Counted from the first letter of the stretch, positions 8,865-18,277 are shown. The stretch: 64,000 nucleotides of DNA from Clostridium sp. (GCA_021770825.1 JAETQD010000002.1:62001-126000), one strand, 5' to 3'. Numbers and translations: made by a program. Notes: a model not told the origin generated them from the sequence alone.

Positions 8865-8886
8865 TTGGACTCTTTTCTGGTATGAT
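8854..8886 (+). promoter_or_regulatory. hutU promoter with SARP-like direct repeats
   Basis: Plus strand. The -10 is TATGAT (8881-8886). Heptamers ATAGACG (8854-8860) and TTGGACT (8865-8871) lie 11 bp apart, the nearer ending 9 bp before the -10. This is the same geometry as at hutH, with the core T-n-GAC shared. There is no good -35 box at 17 nt, as expected for activator dependence. Confidence 0.6.
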
Positions 8887-8933
8887 ACTTACAGAGTAAA
8901 AGGAAAATCTCCAAAGAAAGGATGGACACCCAT

Positions 8934-10958
8934 ATGACCAACAAAGAGATTGGAAATGCCATGACAATCAAGCTGGATCCGGTGCTGCCGGAGTATCCCG
9001 TGTTTAAAGAAGGAATCCGCCGCGCCCCCATGCGTGAGCTGACCCTGTCTGACCATGAGAAAAAGCTGGCAGTAAAGAATGCACTCCGCTATGTGCCGGA
9101 AGAGCTGCATGAGGCCCTTGCACCGGAATTTATGGAGGAGCTTCTGACACGCGGCCGTATCTACGGCTACCGTTTCATGCCGAAGGAGCGCATCTACGGA
9201 AAACCCATTGATGAATACAAGGGAAACTGTGTCCAGGGTAAAGCATTTCAGGTTATGATCGACAATAACTTAAACCATGAGGTGGCTCTTTATCCTTACG
9301 AGCTGGTTACCTACGGTGAAACCGGACAGGTATGCCAGAACTGGATGCAGTATCAGCTCATTAAAAAATACCTGGAGGTGCTGACCGACGAGCAGACTCT
9401 GGTTGTGATGTCCGGACATCCCCTGGGACTGTTCCACTCCCACAAGCAGGCCCCCCGTGTGGTAATCACCAACGGTCTTATGGTAGGTGAGGGAGACAAT
9501 CCCACAGCCTGGGCCAAGGCAACCGCCATGGGCTGCTCCTCCTACGGCCAGATGACTGCCGGAGGCTGGATGTACATCGGACCCCAGGGTATCGTACACG
9601 GTACCTTCAATACCATCTTAAACGCAGGCCGCAAGTTCCTGGGCGTTCCCGCTGACGGAGACCTGGCAGGCCATCTGTTTGTGACCAGCGGTCTCGGCGG
9701 AATGAGCGGCGCACAGCCCAAGGCCATCGAAATTGCAGGCGGTGTAGGTATTGTGGCCGAGGTGGATTCCTCCCGTATTGAAACCAGACACAGCCAGGGC
9801 TGGGTGAAGCTGATCACCGAATCCCCCGAAGAGGCCTTCCGTCTGGCTCACTCTTATATGGAAAAGAAAGAGCCCATGTCCATCGCCTTCCACGGAAACA
9901 TCGTGGACCTGTTGGAATATGCCGTTGACAACAATATTGCCATTGACCTGCTTTCTGACCAGACCTCCTGTCATGTTCCCTATGACGGCGGTTATTGTCC
10001 TCAGGGCCTTACCTTTGCCCAGAGAACCGAAATGCTGGACCATGACAAAGAGAAATTCTGTGAGCTGGTAAACCAGTCCTTAACCAAGCACTTCCACCTG
10101 ATTCGGACCCTGGTTGGACGCGGCTCCTATTTCTTCGATTACGGAAACGCATTCATGAAAGCCGTATTTGACGCCGGAAACAAGGAAATTTCCAAAAACG
10201 GCGTGGACACCTCCGAGGGCTTTATTTTCCCGTCCTACGTGGAAGATATTCTCGGACCGGAGCTGTTTGACTACGGCTATGGCCCGTTCCGCTGGTGCTG
10301 TCTGTCCGGTAAGCATGAGGACTTAATTAAGACAGACCATGCAGCCATGGAAATCATCGATCCCAACCGCCGGTTCCAGGACCGCGACAACTGGGTATGG
10401 ATCCGTGACGCTGAAAAGAACCAGCTTGTTGTGGGCACCCAGTGCCGTATCCTCTACCAGGATGCCCTTGGCCGCCGCGACATTGCCTTAAAGTTCAACG
10501 AAATGGTAAGAAACGGAGAAATCGGCCCGGTTATGCTTGGACGTGACCACCACGATACAGGCGGAACCGACTCCCCCTACCGTGAAACTTCCAATATTTA
10601 TGACGGCTCCAACTTTACTGCCGATATGGCCACCCACTGCTATGCAGGAAACGCAGCCCGCGGTATGACCTTAGTGGCCCTCCACAACGGCGGCGGCACC
10701 GGAATCGGTAAGGCCATCAACGGCGGCTTCGGCCTTGTGCTTGACGGCTCCGAAATGACAGACCAGATCATCCGCGAAGCAATTCCGTGGGATACCATGG
10801 TGGGCGTTTCCAGGAGAAGCTGGGCCCGCAACGAGCACTCCATCGAGACCGTTGCAGAATACAACCGGAAATTTGCCGGCTCTGATGCAATTACCATGCC
10901 GTATATTGCAGACGACGCCTTAATTGAAAAGGTATTTAAAGACGCCGCTGAAAAGTAG
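8934..10958 (+). CDS. hutU: Urocanate hydratase, long (eukaryote-like length) type
   Basis: Converts urocanate to 4-imidazolone-5-propionate using tightly bound NAD+. At 674 residues it is about 120 longer than the common bacterial HutU (around 555) and near the mammalian length. Family segments include VVMSGHPLGLF, GQMTAGGWMYIGPQGIVHGT, GGMSGAQPKAIEIAGG for cofactor binding, and DHHDTGGTDSPYRETSNI near the C-terminus. The ATG at 8934 (MTNKEIGNAM) is preferred because AAAGGA lies 11 nt before it; the in-frame ATG at 8922 would sit on top of that site. First gene of the rightward unit, followed by hutI at 16 nt. Confidence 0.95.
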   Translation: MTNKEIGNAMTIKLDPVLPEYPVFKEGIRRAPMRELTLSDHEKKLAVKNALRYVPEELHEALAPEFMEELLTRGRIYGYRFMPKERIYGKPIDEYKGNCVQGKAFQVMIDNNLNHEVALYPYELVTYGETGQVCQNWMQYQLIKKYLEVLTDEQTLVVMSGHPLGLFHSHKQAPRVVITNGLMVGEGDNPTAWAKATAMGCSSYGQMTAGGWMYIGPQGIVHGTFNTILNAGRKFLGVPADGDLAGHLFVTSGLGGMSGAQPKAIEIAGGVGIVAEVDSSRIETRHSQGWVKLITESPEEAFRLAHSYMEKKEPMSIAFHGNIVDLLEYAVDNNIAIDLLSDQTSCHVPYDGGYCPQGLTFAQRTEMLDHDKEKFCELVNQSLTKHFHLIRTLVGRGSYFFDYGNAFMKAVFDAGNKEISKNGVDTSEGFIFPSYVEDILGPELFDYGYGPFRWCCLSGKHEDLIKTDHAAMEIIDPNRRFQDRDNWVWIRDAEKNQLVVGTQCRILYQDALGRRDIALKFNEMVRNGEIGPVMLGRDHHDTGGTDSPYRETSNIYDGSNFTADMATHCYAGNAARGMTLVALHNGGGTGIGKAINGGFGLVLDGSEMTDQIIREAIPWDTMVGVSRRSWARNEHSIETVAEYNRKFAGSDAITMPYIADDALIEKVFKDAAEK

Positions 10959-10974
10959 AACAGGAGAACCTGCC

Positions 10975-12228
10975 ATGAAAAAACGTTACATCCGCCATGC
11001 ATCGGAGTTAGTAACCTGCCGGGGCTCTGCTCCCAAAAAGGGCCGTGAAATGTCTGAAATCGGCTTGATTCCAGACGGCGGTGTTCTGATTCATGACCAA
11101 AAGATTTTTGCTGTGGGAAAAACCGAAGAACTGGATAAGCTCATTGACCTGTCCGAATATGATGTCATTGACGCTTCCGGAAAAACCGTCCTCCCCGGCT
11201 TTGTGGATTCCCATACCCACTTTATTTTCGGCGGCTACCGGGCAGAAGAATTCTCCTGGCGCTTAAAGGGCGATACCTATATGTCCATTATGGAGCGGGG
11301 CGGCGGCATCAATGCCACCGTCTCCCCCACCAGAGAGGCCTCCCTGGAGGAGCTCGCCGCCATCGGCAGAGAGCGGTTAAACCGCATGCTGGAATTCGGT
11401 GTGACCACCGTGGAAGGAAAGAGCGGCTATGGCATGGACTGCGAAACAGAATTAAAGCAGCTCCGGGCCATGAAACAGCTTGACGCCTCCCACCCGGTGG
11501 ACATTGTAACCACCTTCCTGGGCCCCCACAGCGTTCTTCCCCAGTATAAGGGAAAAGAGCGGGAATTCATTGATATGCTGCTCACCGACGTGATGCCAAT
11601 TGTCCGTGAGGAACAGCTCGCCGAGTTTGCGGATATTTTCTGCGAAAAGGGTGTGTTTGGAATTGAAGATTCGGAATACTACCTGACAAAGGCAAAGGAA
11701 ATGGGTTTTAAGCTTAAAGTCCATGCAGATGAGATGTTTTCCTTAGGCGGTGCAGAACTGGCTTCCAGAACCGGAGCCTACTCCGCAGACCATCTGTTAA
11801 AGGCCTCCGATGAGGGAATCCGCCAGATGGCAGAAGCAGGCGTTATCAGCACTCTGCTTCCGGCTACGGCTTTCTGCTTAAAGGAGCCCTTCGCTCCCGC
11901 CAGGAAAATGATCGACAGCGGCTGCGCCGTTGCCCTGGCCTCCGATTTAAACCCCGGAAGCTGCTTTACCAACAGCATTCCGCTTCTGGTGGCCCTTGGC
12001 TGTATCTACATGAATATGTCCATTGAAGAAGTGATTACCGCGCTGACCATCAACGGCGCTGCCGCCGTGGGACGTGCCGACACCATCGGAAGTCTGGAAA
12101 AGGGAAAGAATGCCGATATCGTCATCTTAAAATATCCCTCTATCCACTACATGCCTTACCATACGGCAATCAATCTGGTGGAAACCGTAATCAAAAATGG
12201 GGAGACCGCTTATCATAAAGAATGGTAA
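10975..12228 (+). CDS. hutI: Imidazolonepropionase
   Basis: A 417-residue amidohydrolase that opens the imidazolone ring to give N-formimino-L-glutamate, the substrate of ftcD. The metal-binding His-X-His is His80/His82 in GFVDSHTHFIFGG. Later family segments are FLGPHSVLPQYKG, KVHADEMFSLGGAELA and ALASDLNPGSCFTNS. The ATG at 10975 follows AGGAGA at 8 nt and gives the usual N-terminus; the frame remains open upstream inside hutU. Cytosolic. Confidence 0.96.
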   Translation: MKKRYIRHASELVTCRGSAPKKGREMSEIGLIPDGGVLIHDQKIFAVGKTEELDKLIDLSEYDVIDASGKTVLPGFVDSHTHFIFGGYRAEEFSWRLKGDTYMSIMERGGGINATVSPTREASLEELAAIGRERLNRMLEFGVTTVEGKSGYGMDCETELKQLRAMKQLDASHPVDIVTTFLGPHSVLPQYKGKEREFIDMLLTDVMPIVREEQLAEFADIFCEKGVFGIEDSEYYLTKAKEMGFKLKVHADEMFSLGGAELASRTGAYSADHLLKASDEGIRQMAEAGVISTLLPATAFCLKEPFAPARKMIDSGCAVALASDLNPGSCFTNSIPLLVALGCIYMNMSIEEVITALTINGAAAVGRADTIGSLEKGKNADIVILKYPSIHYMPYHTAINLVETVIKNGETAYHKEW

Positions 12229-12233
12229 AAACA

Positions 12234-12265
12234 TGGGGGACTGCTGCGGCAGCCCCCCTTAGTTC
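12234..12265. terminator. Bidirectional terminator between hutI and the metK operon
   Basis: A GGGGG-CTGC/GCAG-CCCCC hairpin with a tiny loop lies between the convergent hutI and lipoprotein genes. The minus-strand copy is followed by TTTTT and the plus-strand copy by a T-rich stretch, so it can serve both. Confidence 0.8.
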
Positions 12266-12268
12266 TTC

Positions 12269-12760
12269 TTATTTTAATGCATCCTGTAAAAGCTCAAAAA
12301 ACTCTTCCGGAACGGTGTAGTAATATCCAACTGCGCTGATGGGCAGCATGGTATTTTTTACTGCGTTCTGGGAATATACCTTTTCAATATAATCAGAACC
12401 CTTAAAAGTTGTGATGGTCTCTATGATCTCAAACTTCGGCTCTGTACCCTCGGGCTGCTTGTAGTTTACCTTTTTCTCCTGCCACACCACGATTCCATAC
12501 TCCGGCTCCAGGTCCTCCGGTGCTTTCTCCGCATCCGTCCACTTGGAAGTATCCATAAGCTTATTCACCATTTCCTGGTCCTCAATAGTGGCAAGAACCG
12601 TGCTGCTGTCGTCCGCAGAATAAATTTCAAGTCTGCATTTTACGGCTTCCGTCTCTTCTGCTGTGGTTTCCGCTGTTGTTTCTTTTGCCGCCTGCTCCTT
12701 GCTGCATCCCGAAACACTGAGAATTACGCCCAGGGCAATCAATAAAAGTATCCTCTTCAT
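12269..12760 (-). CDS. Putative lipoprotein of unknown function
   Basis: 163 residues with a lipoprotein signal peptide and lipobox VSGC (Cys19), then a Thr/Glu-rich linker (ETTAETTAEETEA) and a small soluble domain of about 120 residues. It should be anchored on the outer face of the membrane. I do not recognise the domain. It lies 16 nt after metK in the same orientation, so it is probably co-transcribed under the SAM riboswitch, but nothing in the sequence links it to methionine. Confidence 0.75.
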   Translation of the reverse strand: MKRILLLIALGVILSVSGCSKEQAAKETTAETTAEETEAVKCRLEIYSADDSSTVLATIEDQEMVNKLMDTSKWTDAEKAPEDLEPEYGIVVWQEKKVNYKQPEGTEPKFEIIETITTFKGSDYIEKVYSQNAVKNTMLPISAVGYYYTVPEEFFELLQDALK

Positions 12761-12776
12761 GTCAGTTTCAGCTCCT

Positions 12777-13964
12777 TTATAAGTATTTCTTCAGTTCCTC
12801 AGACTTGTCAAGCTTTTCCCATGGAAGTTCCACATCGGTACGGCCGAAATGTCCGTAAGCGGCTGTCTGCTTGTAGATGGGTCTGCGAAGGTCCAGCATC
12901 CGGATGATTCCGGCCGGACGCAGATCGAAGTTTTCGCGGATGATTTCCACCAGCTTTTCGTCAGAAACCTTTCCGGTTCCGAAGGTATCCACCTCGATGG
13001 ATGTGGGATGGGCCACGCCGATGGCATAGGAAAGCTGAATCTCACATTTATCTGCCAGACCTGCTGCCACAATATTCTTGGCCACATATCTTGCAGCGTA
13101 TGCAGCAGAACGGTCCACTTTGGTGCAGTCCTTTCCGGAGAATGCGCCGCCGCCGTGACGGGCATATCCGCCGTAAGTATCCACGATGATCTTTCTTCCT
13201 GTGAGTCCGCTGTCTCCGTGGGGACCGCCGATCACAAAACGTCCTGTGGGATTAATAAAGAACTTGGTGTTCTCATCCACCATCTCCTTCGGCAGAATCA
13301 CATCGAACACATATTTCTTAATGTCCTCATGAATCTTTTCCTGGGTCACAGACTCATCGTGCTGTGTGGACAGCACCACTGCATCCAGACGGTACGGCTT
13401 TCCGTTCTCGTCATACTCCACGGTTACCTGGGTCTTTCCGTCCGGTCTTAAATAGGAAAGGGTTCCGTCCTTTCTTACCTTTGTGAGCTGTCTTGCCAGC
13501 TTATGGGCCAGAGCGATGGGATAGGGCATGTATTCCTCGGTCTCATTGCTGGCAAAGCCAAACATCATTCCCTGGTCCCCGGCGCCGATGGCATCCAGTT
13601 CATTCTCTGTCATGGACTTCTCTCTGGCCTCCAGAGCCTTGTTGACGCCCATGGCAATATCTGTGGACTGCTCATCAATAGCCACAATCACACCGCAGGT
13701 ATCGCAGTCAAAGCCGTACTTTGCTCTGTCGTATCCAATCTCGCGGACCGTTTCGCGGACGATTTTCTGGATATCCACATAAGCCTTCGTGGTAATTTCT
13801 CCCATAACCATCACAAGACCTGTGGTGGCACATGTTTCACAGGCCACACGGCTCATGGGATCCTGTTCCATCAATGCATCTAAAATTGCATCCGAAATGG
13901 CATCGCACATTTTATCCGGATGTCCCTCTGTTACAGACTCAGATGTAAAAAGTCTCTTTTCCAT
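12777..13964 (-). CDS. metK: S-adenosylmethionine synthetase
   Basis: Makes S-adenosylmethionine from methionine and ATP. 395 residues, the normal length, with the family segments [16 protein letters not shown] at the N-terminus, [31 protein letters not shown] and [19 protein letters not shown]. The gene is preceded by a leader of about 320 nt with a SAM-I riboswitch and terminator, so it is repressed when its own product is plentiful. Confidence 0.98.
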   Translation of the reverse strand: MEKRLFTSESVTEGHPDKMCDAISDAILDALMEQDPMSRVACETCATTGLVMVMGEITTKAYVDIQKIVRETVREIGYDRAKYGFDCDTCGVIVAIDEQSTDIAMGVNKALEAREKSMTENELDAIGAGDQGMMFGFASNETEEYMPYPIALAHKLARQLTKVRKDGTLSYLRPDGKTQVTVEYDENGKPYRLDAVVLSTQHDESVTQEKIHEDIKKYVFDVILPKEMVDENTKFFINPTGRFVIGGPHGDSGLTGRKIIVDTYGGYARHGGGAFSGKDCTKVDRSAAYAARYVAKNIVAAGLADKCEIQLSYAIGVAHPTSIEVDTFGTGKVSDEKLVEIIRENFDLRPAGIIRMLDLRRPIYKQTAAYGHFGRTDVELPWEKLDKSEELKKYL

Positions 13965-14043
13965 TCTTTCTCCTTTCGTGTCCGGCCCGGTACGGGCCTC
14001 ATGCCATCCCCCGTTTTCGGGTTCCGGTCTCTTCAGGCATTAG

Positions 14044-14076
14044 AAAAAGCCCGCTGAAGATTCTCTAAGCGGACTT
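14044..14076 (-). terminator. Riboswitch-controlled terminator in the metK leader
   Basis: Minus strand: AGTCCGCT/AGCGGGCT stem (arms 14068-14075 and 14048-14055) followed by TTTTTCT. It sits just downstream of the SAM aptamer and is the expected expression platform for termination when SAM is bound. Confidence 0.8.
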
Positions 14077-14100
14077 GACAAAAGCGTACCCTATCAAATC

Positions 14101-14218
14101 CTCTTATTGCTCGATTGCTCGCTCAGGTTGGCACCTTCCTGCCCTCTCGCCTACTGCGATTAACAGGGGTTGCCGTGACTTCACAGGTCCTATGTACCTC
14201 CATCACTCTGAATAAGGG
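14101..14218 (-). ncRNA. SAM-I (S-box) riboswitch upstream of metK
   Basis: Read on the minus strand, the conserved S-box blocks appear in order: P1 arm CTTATT, CAGAG-GATGGAGG, the GTGAAG-CACGGCAACC core, AGGAAGGTGCCAACCT, then the closing arm AATAAG. The P1 arms are 14211-14216 and 14103-14108. It lies between a sigma-A-type promoter and an intrinsic terminator ahead of metK. The aptamer binds SAM and switches off transcription. Confidence 0.93.
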
Positions 14219-14288
14219 ATATTGCGAACTCTTTCTTTTATTGCTGCGGGATATTGTTCAGTACCCTCGCAATTACGTTACAGGCAGT

Positions 14289-14317
14289 ATATTAGCCGAT
14301 TCCCGGCCAAATGTCAA
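14289..14317 (-). promoter_or_regulatory. metK promoter
   Basis: Minus strand: TTGACA (14312-14317), 17-nt spacer, TAATAT (14289-14294). The predicted transcript starts near 14282. The first 65 nt hold ATTGCGA and TCGCAAT, which could pair just 5' of the SAM aptamer. Confidence 0.82.
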
Positions 14318-14338
14318 TAGTATTTTTTTCAAACCGTT

Positions 14339-15631
14339 TTAACCTACACGAAGCCGGAACTTCTGGGCCTCTTTTTCAGAATCCACCCGCTCAATATTGG
14401 CACCCAGAGAACGTAATTTTTCCTCAAAATTCTCATAGCCGCGTTCAATATAGCCGATTTCCTCCACCACCGTATAACCCTCAGCCGCCAGTCCTGCCAG
14501 CACAAGGGCAGCGCCTGCCCGTAAGTCAGGGGCCACCACCTGAGCTCCCGTCAAAAGGCCCACACCGTCTACAATGGCCACGGAGCCTTCTACTTTTATG
14601 TTGGCTCCCATGCGGGATAATTCGTCCACATATTTAAACCGATTCTCAAAAATACTTTCCGTCACCACGCTGGTTCCCTCTGCCAGGGCCAGAGCCACCG
14701 TCATCTGCGGCTGCATATCCGTGGGGAAGCCCGGATAAGGAAGCGTTTTAAAGTTCATATGGCGCTGTCTCGGTTTTCCCAGCACGCGGATTTCCTCATC
14801 AAATTCCACCACTTCACAGCCCATTTCAATGAGCTTTGCAGAAATTGCCTCCAAATGCTTGGGAATCACGTTTTTCACAGTGATATCCCCGCGGGTCACT
14901 GCGGCGGCGCACATGAAGGTTCCCGCCTCAATTTGATCGGGGATGATGGAGTATACGGTTCCGTGAAGCCGTCTCACGCCGCGGATACGGATCACGTCGG
15001 TTCCTGCTCCCTTGATGTTGGCTCCCATACTGTTTAAGAAGTTGGCCACATCCACCACATGGGGCTCTTTCGCCACATTTTCCAGGATAGTTTCTCCCTC
15101 GGCCATGGTGGCGGCCATCATGATATTGATGGTAGCGCCCACAGAAACCACATCCAGATAGATATGGCTGGCCACCAGGTCAATGGCATGGGCAATTACC
15201 GCGCCGCGGACGATGGACACATCGGAGCCCAGGGCCCGGAATCCTTTTAAATGCTGGTCAATGGGACGGCTGCCGATGGTACAGCCGCCCGGAAGCGGCA
15301 CCTCAGCACTTTTATATTTTCCAAGCAGTGCGCCGATAAAATAGTAAGACGCACGGATTTTACGCATATGTTCGTCTTCCACGGTCACAGCATGGATATC
15401 CCTTGCGTTAATTTTCACCGTATGGCGGTCCAGTCTTTCGACGCGGGCGCCAAGATGTCTGATCGCATCAATCAGCGCATTGATATCACTCACATCCGGC
15501 AGGTTTTCCACAATGACATCTTCGTCTGTCATAATCGACGCCGCCAGAATTCCCAGGGCTGCATTTTTTGCACCGCTTATGGTTACTTCGCCAACAAGGG
15601 GGGTGCCGCCCTTCATAATATACTGTTCCAT
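14339..15631 (-). CDS. murA: UDP-N-acetylglucosamine 1-carboxyvinyltransferase
   Basis: First committed step of peptidoglycan precursor synthesis: transfers enolpyruvate from PEP to UDP-GlcNAc. 430 residues. The N-terminal GEVTISGAKNAALGIL carries the substrate-binding Lys-Asn pair, and LPGGCTIGSRPIDQHLKG contains the active-site cysteine that fosfomycin alkylates in this family. The two-domain EPSP-synthase-like repeat pattern is intact. Own promoter at 15714-15741. The gene ends just before the metK promoter region. Confidence 0.96.
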   Translation of the reverse strand: MEQYIMKGGTPLVGEVTISGAKNAALGILAASIMTDEDVIVENLPDVSDINALIDAIRHLGARVERLDRHTVKINARDIHAVTVEDEHMRKIRASYYFIGALLGKYKSAEVPLPGGCTIGSRPIDQHLKGFRALGSDVSIVRGAVIAHAIDLVASHIYLDVVSVGATINIMMAATMAEGETILENVAKEPHVVDVANFLNSMGANIKGAGTDVIRIRGVRRLHGTVYSIIPDQIEAGTFMCAAAVTRGDITVKNVIPKHLEAISAKLIEMGCEVVEFDEEIRVLGKPRQRHMNFKTLPYPGFPTDMQPQMTVALALAEGTSVVTESIFENRFKYVDELSRMGANIKVEGSVAIVDGVGLLTGAQVVAPDLRAGAALVLAGLAAEGYTVVEEIGYIERGYENFEEKLRSLGANIERVDSEKEAQKFRLRVG

Positions 15632-15713
15632 TCTGCACCTCTATATCTGTCATACCGCTTTCCAATTCGGGAAGCGGCTCTTATTTCCAAAATTTAGACT
15701 CTTCGACGAATAA

Positions 15714-15741
15714 ATTATAGCATACATTGCGGATTTGTAAA
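15714..15741 (-). promoter_or_regulatory. murA promoter
   Basis: Minus strand: TTTACA (15736-15741), 16-nt spacer, TATAAT (15714-15719). The leader of about 80 nt can form a CCGCTT/AAGCGG hairpin without a T-run. Confidence 0.7.
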
Positions 15742-15751
15742 GCACGGTTTT

Positions 15752-18226
15752 TTATTTCGCCGAAACACAGCAGATGAAATCATTGCCAAGCCGCTCAAAT
15801 TCCTCTGCTGCACTGTCCATTGCAAGGGTCTCCGTCTGGCCCGTAACCGGGTTAAATACCCGCACGTGCCCCTGGTCATATCCGGTGAGATATAAGGAAC
15901 TGCCTTCCCCGGTGTAAACTAACACCGGCATATTCTGGCCCACAAAATAGAGGACCTGATTTAACGAAGCGCCGGAGGCATCCAGAAGAACGGTCTCCTC
16001 CTCCAGGATACTTTCCCCTGTGAACGCACTGCGGTACCTCTCCAGTCTCCGGCTGGCGGCCGATATATCTCTGATGTAATTGGTGCTGGCCCGGTTGGCC
16101 CTGGCCCAGATTACCTGATTTCTGCCCACCGTTACAAATCCCATGCAGTCGTAAGCGGCATTGGCGGCATCTGCAAAGTCTGCAAAGCTCCCCAAAAGCC
16201 GTCCCCGGCCATAGGCATAGAATTCCATCGTGGTTCCGGCCGGAAACGTCTCCAGCCCCATCTGGTTATTGTCCTCCATCACCAGCTTCTTAGGCGATGC
16301 CGCCGTTATTTTCTGTCCGGAGGCAATATCCTTTGCAAGCTGGACAAAATACACCCGTCCCTTCACATCGGAGGCGTACCAGCCGATATTGTCGGTTTTT
16401 CCCGGCAGGGTCTCCGCATTGCAGACCAGGGTGTCCTCGGAAACCGTCCCGAAAAATCCGCCGTTTCTTTCCTGGACGCACTTCATATGGATCCGGCTGT
16501 CGTCCACCTGCACATCCCGGATGTAATAGCCGGGCTTTTCGTAGTGCATGGCGCTCCCCATGTTCTTATCCACAATGTCCAGTGCCTTCAGATAGAGGCC
16601 CATGACTCTTCCATTGGACATGACATAGTCGCCGAATTCTCCGCTTCCGTAAATACAGTCGCTTCCCACAAATCCCAGAATCCGGTAGGCGTCCGTTTTC
16701 CCATCTCCGATCTGGGTCTTTTCTCCGGTGTCCAGGTCCATGATCTGAAGCATCCTGGAATCATACACTCCCGTATTTTCCTGCCATGCAAGCCTGGAGC
16801 CGTCGGAGCTCACGGAAAATCTCTCCGCATCCAGCCCTGAAGCCACCACAACATATTCATGACTTTTTAAGTCAATGCCGTAAACGGCATTCCCCATGTA
16901 CAGATATAAAATCCCGTTTTCCCCTTTATGGGCCAGCTTCTCCACATCCGCGGCCAGCTCCTCATAGGGCTCTGCGGCCGGGATAAAAAACTGCTCCTCC
17001 AGGGTATTGGTTTCCGCGCTGTAATGGTTATAGGTAATCCCCGTATACCCTTCATGGTTTCCCCGGTTCATATAGCCGTAGACAAGGAAATCCAGATTTC
17101 CCTCGTCATCCATCTCCAGAATCTCCACTCCGTGGCGTTTCACGTTGGCCCGCAGATCATCGGTACCCGCGCCGCCGAAAGCGAACACACGGACATTTTT
17201 CCCCTCTGCGCTGTCATACATCCAAAGCTCACGGTTTACCACGTAAGCCGTATATCCGTTCTTGGGACTGTTTACAGAATATATGCCCTCGCTGTCAGAA
17301 ATTCCCAGGATAATCCTTTTTCCGGAAAAAGCTTCCCGTCCGCCTGTGAAAACCTGGTTCATTCTGCGCTCATAATCCATCATATAAATGCGCTGTGCGG
17401 CCCATTTCATCGTAAAGTTTTCCGTCACCGCATAAGTCTCGCTGCTGTCCTGGTCTTTTCCGCTGACAAAATAGTCCAGTTGGATATTGGCCAGATCGCC
17501 GGAAAGCTCCTTTAAGGTCATACGTACCGGTTCGTTTCTTAAAACTCCCAGGCTCCCCCATGTCATCTGGGTAAAGCTGTTTTTTAAGGTCACGGTTCCA
17601 AAGCTTGAATTGTCCGCACTGGGGGAGGATTCCATGTACATGGTCAAATCCTGAGCCGACTCATAATGAAAGGTCTTCTCTGAAAACTCCTCTGCCAGGG
17701 CCAGCATGTCCCCCACATGGGAGTTATCTGTTTCCATAATTCTGGCATAATACCATACTCCGGTACCGTCAGAAAGCTCTGCACAAAGCCCAAACTGGTA
17801 TTCCGTTTCCTTCTCAAGAAGATTCTGGATGGGAAGCTCTGTCTGAATCTGTCCGTTTTCCAATGACCAGCCCGTCAGCTCCGTGCGCTCCACCAGATGT
17901 TCCATGTCCAGGCTTCGGATTTCATACCGCAGCCCTTTTATTTTACTTCCCTCTTCAATGCGGATGGAAAGCTTCCTGTCCTCCGGCAGCACAAGAAGGC
18001 TGTCGCGTGCCGCCGTAACAGCCTTCTCCTCCCGCTGCCCGAATAACGGTGCCAGCTCATATCCCAGCGCCGTCGGGTAAACCACCGGAAGAGCGGCCTC
18101 TCCCATGGCTGTATATGTGGCGTTGACTCCGTTTTCTTCTTTATGGCCCAGGGGCCAGATAAAATAAACCACTGCCGCAGCAATAAACACCAGCAGCAGA
18201 ACTGCAATTCTCTTTCCGGTTTTCAT
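15752..18226 (-). CDS. Membrane-anchored extracellular protein, beta-propeller-like with C39-like C-terminus
   Basis: 824 residues. One N-terminal helix (RIAVLLLVFIAAAVVYFIW) without lipobox suggests a signal anchor, with the rest outside the cell. The middle, roughly residues 290-640, has blade-like repeats with phrases such as FSVSSDGSRLAWQ and LQIMDLDTGEK, as in WD40/DPP-type propellers. The last 150 residues read like a papain/C39-type fold (LNQVLYFVGQNMPVLVYTG, LYLTGYDQGHVRVFNPVTG), which usually ends peptidase C39-like proteins; a catalytic Cys is not obvious. The ATG at 18226 follows AGAGGA; an in-frame ATG at 18259 has no ribosome site. Located between murA and a nucleotidyltransferase, hinting at an envelope role. 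Function unknown. Confidence 0.72.
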   Translation of the reverse strand: MKTGKRIAVLLLVFIAAAVVYFIWPLGHKEENGVNATYTAMGEAALPVVYPTALGYELAPLFGQREEKAVTAARDSLLVLPEDRKLSIRIEEGSKIKGLRYEIRSLDMEHLVERTELTGWSLENGQIQTELPIQNLLEKETEYQFGLCAELSDGTGVWYYARIMETDNSHVGDMLALAEEFSEKTFHYESAQDLTMYMESSPSADNSSFGTVTLKNSFTQMTWGSLGVLRNEPVRMTLKELSGDLANIQLDYFVSGKDQDSSETYAVTENFTMKWAAQRIYMMDYERRMNQVFTGGREAFSGKRIILGISDSEGIYSVNSPKNGYTAYVVNRELWMYDSAEGKNVRVFAFGGAGTDDLRANVKRHGVEILEMDDEGNLDFLVYGYMNRGNHEGYTGITYNHYSAETNTLEEQFFIPAAEPYEELAADVEKLAHKGENGILYLYMGNAVYGIDLKSHEYVVVASGLDAERFSVSSDGSRLAWQENTGVYDSRMLQIMDLDTGEKTQIGDGKTDAYRILGFVGSDCIYGSGEFGDYVMSNGRVMGLYLKALDIVDKNMGSAMHYEKPGYYIRDVQVDDSRIHMKCVQERNGGFFGTVSEDTLVCNAETLPGKTDNIGWYASDVKGRVYFVQLAKDIASGQKITAASPKKLVMEDNNQMGLETFPAGTTMEFYAYGRGRLLGSFADFADAANAAYDCMGFVTVGRNQVIWARANRASTNYIRDISAASRRLERYRSAFTGESILEEETVLLDASGASLNQVLYFVGQNMPVLVYTGEGSSLYLTGYDQGHVRVFNPVTGQTETLAMDSAAEEFERLGNDFICCVSAK

Positions 18227-18277
18227 TCTGTCCTCTTTCCCGTTTCCTCTGTATATCATTGCCGCGGATGCGGCATT

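Noticed and set aside
12849-13451. 200-codon open frame antisense to metK
   Set aside because: Shadow of the conserved metK sequence; no start signal and no family resemblance.
16928-17515. 195-codon open frame antisense to the anchored propeller-like protein
   Set aside because: No ribosome site and low-complexity translation typical of an antisense shadow.
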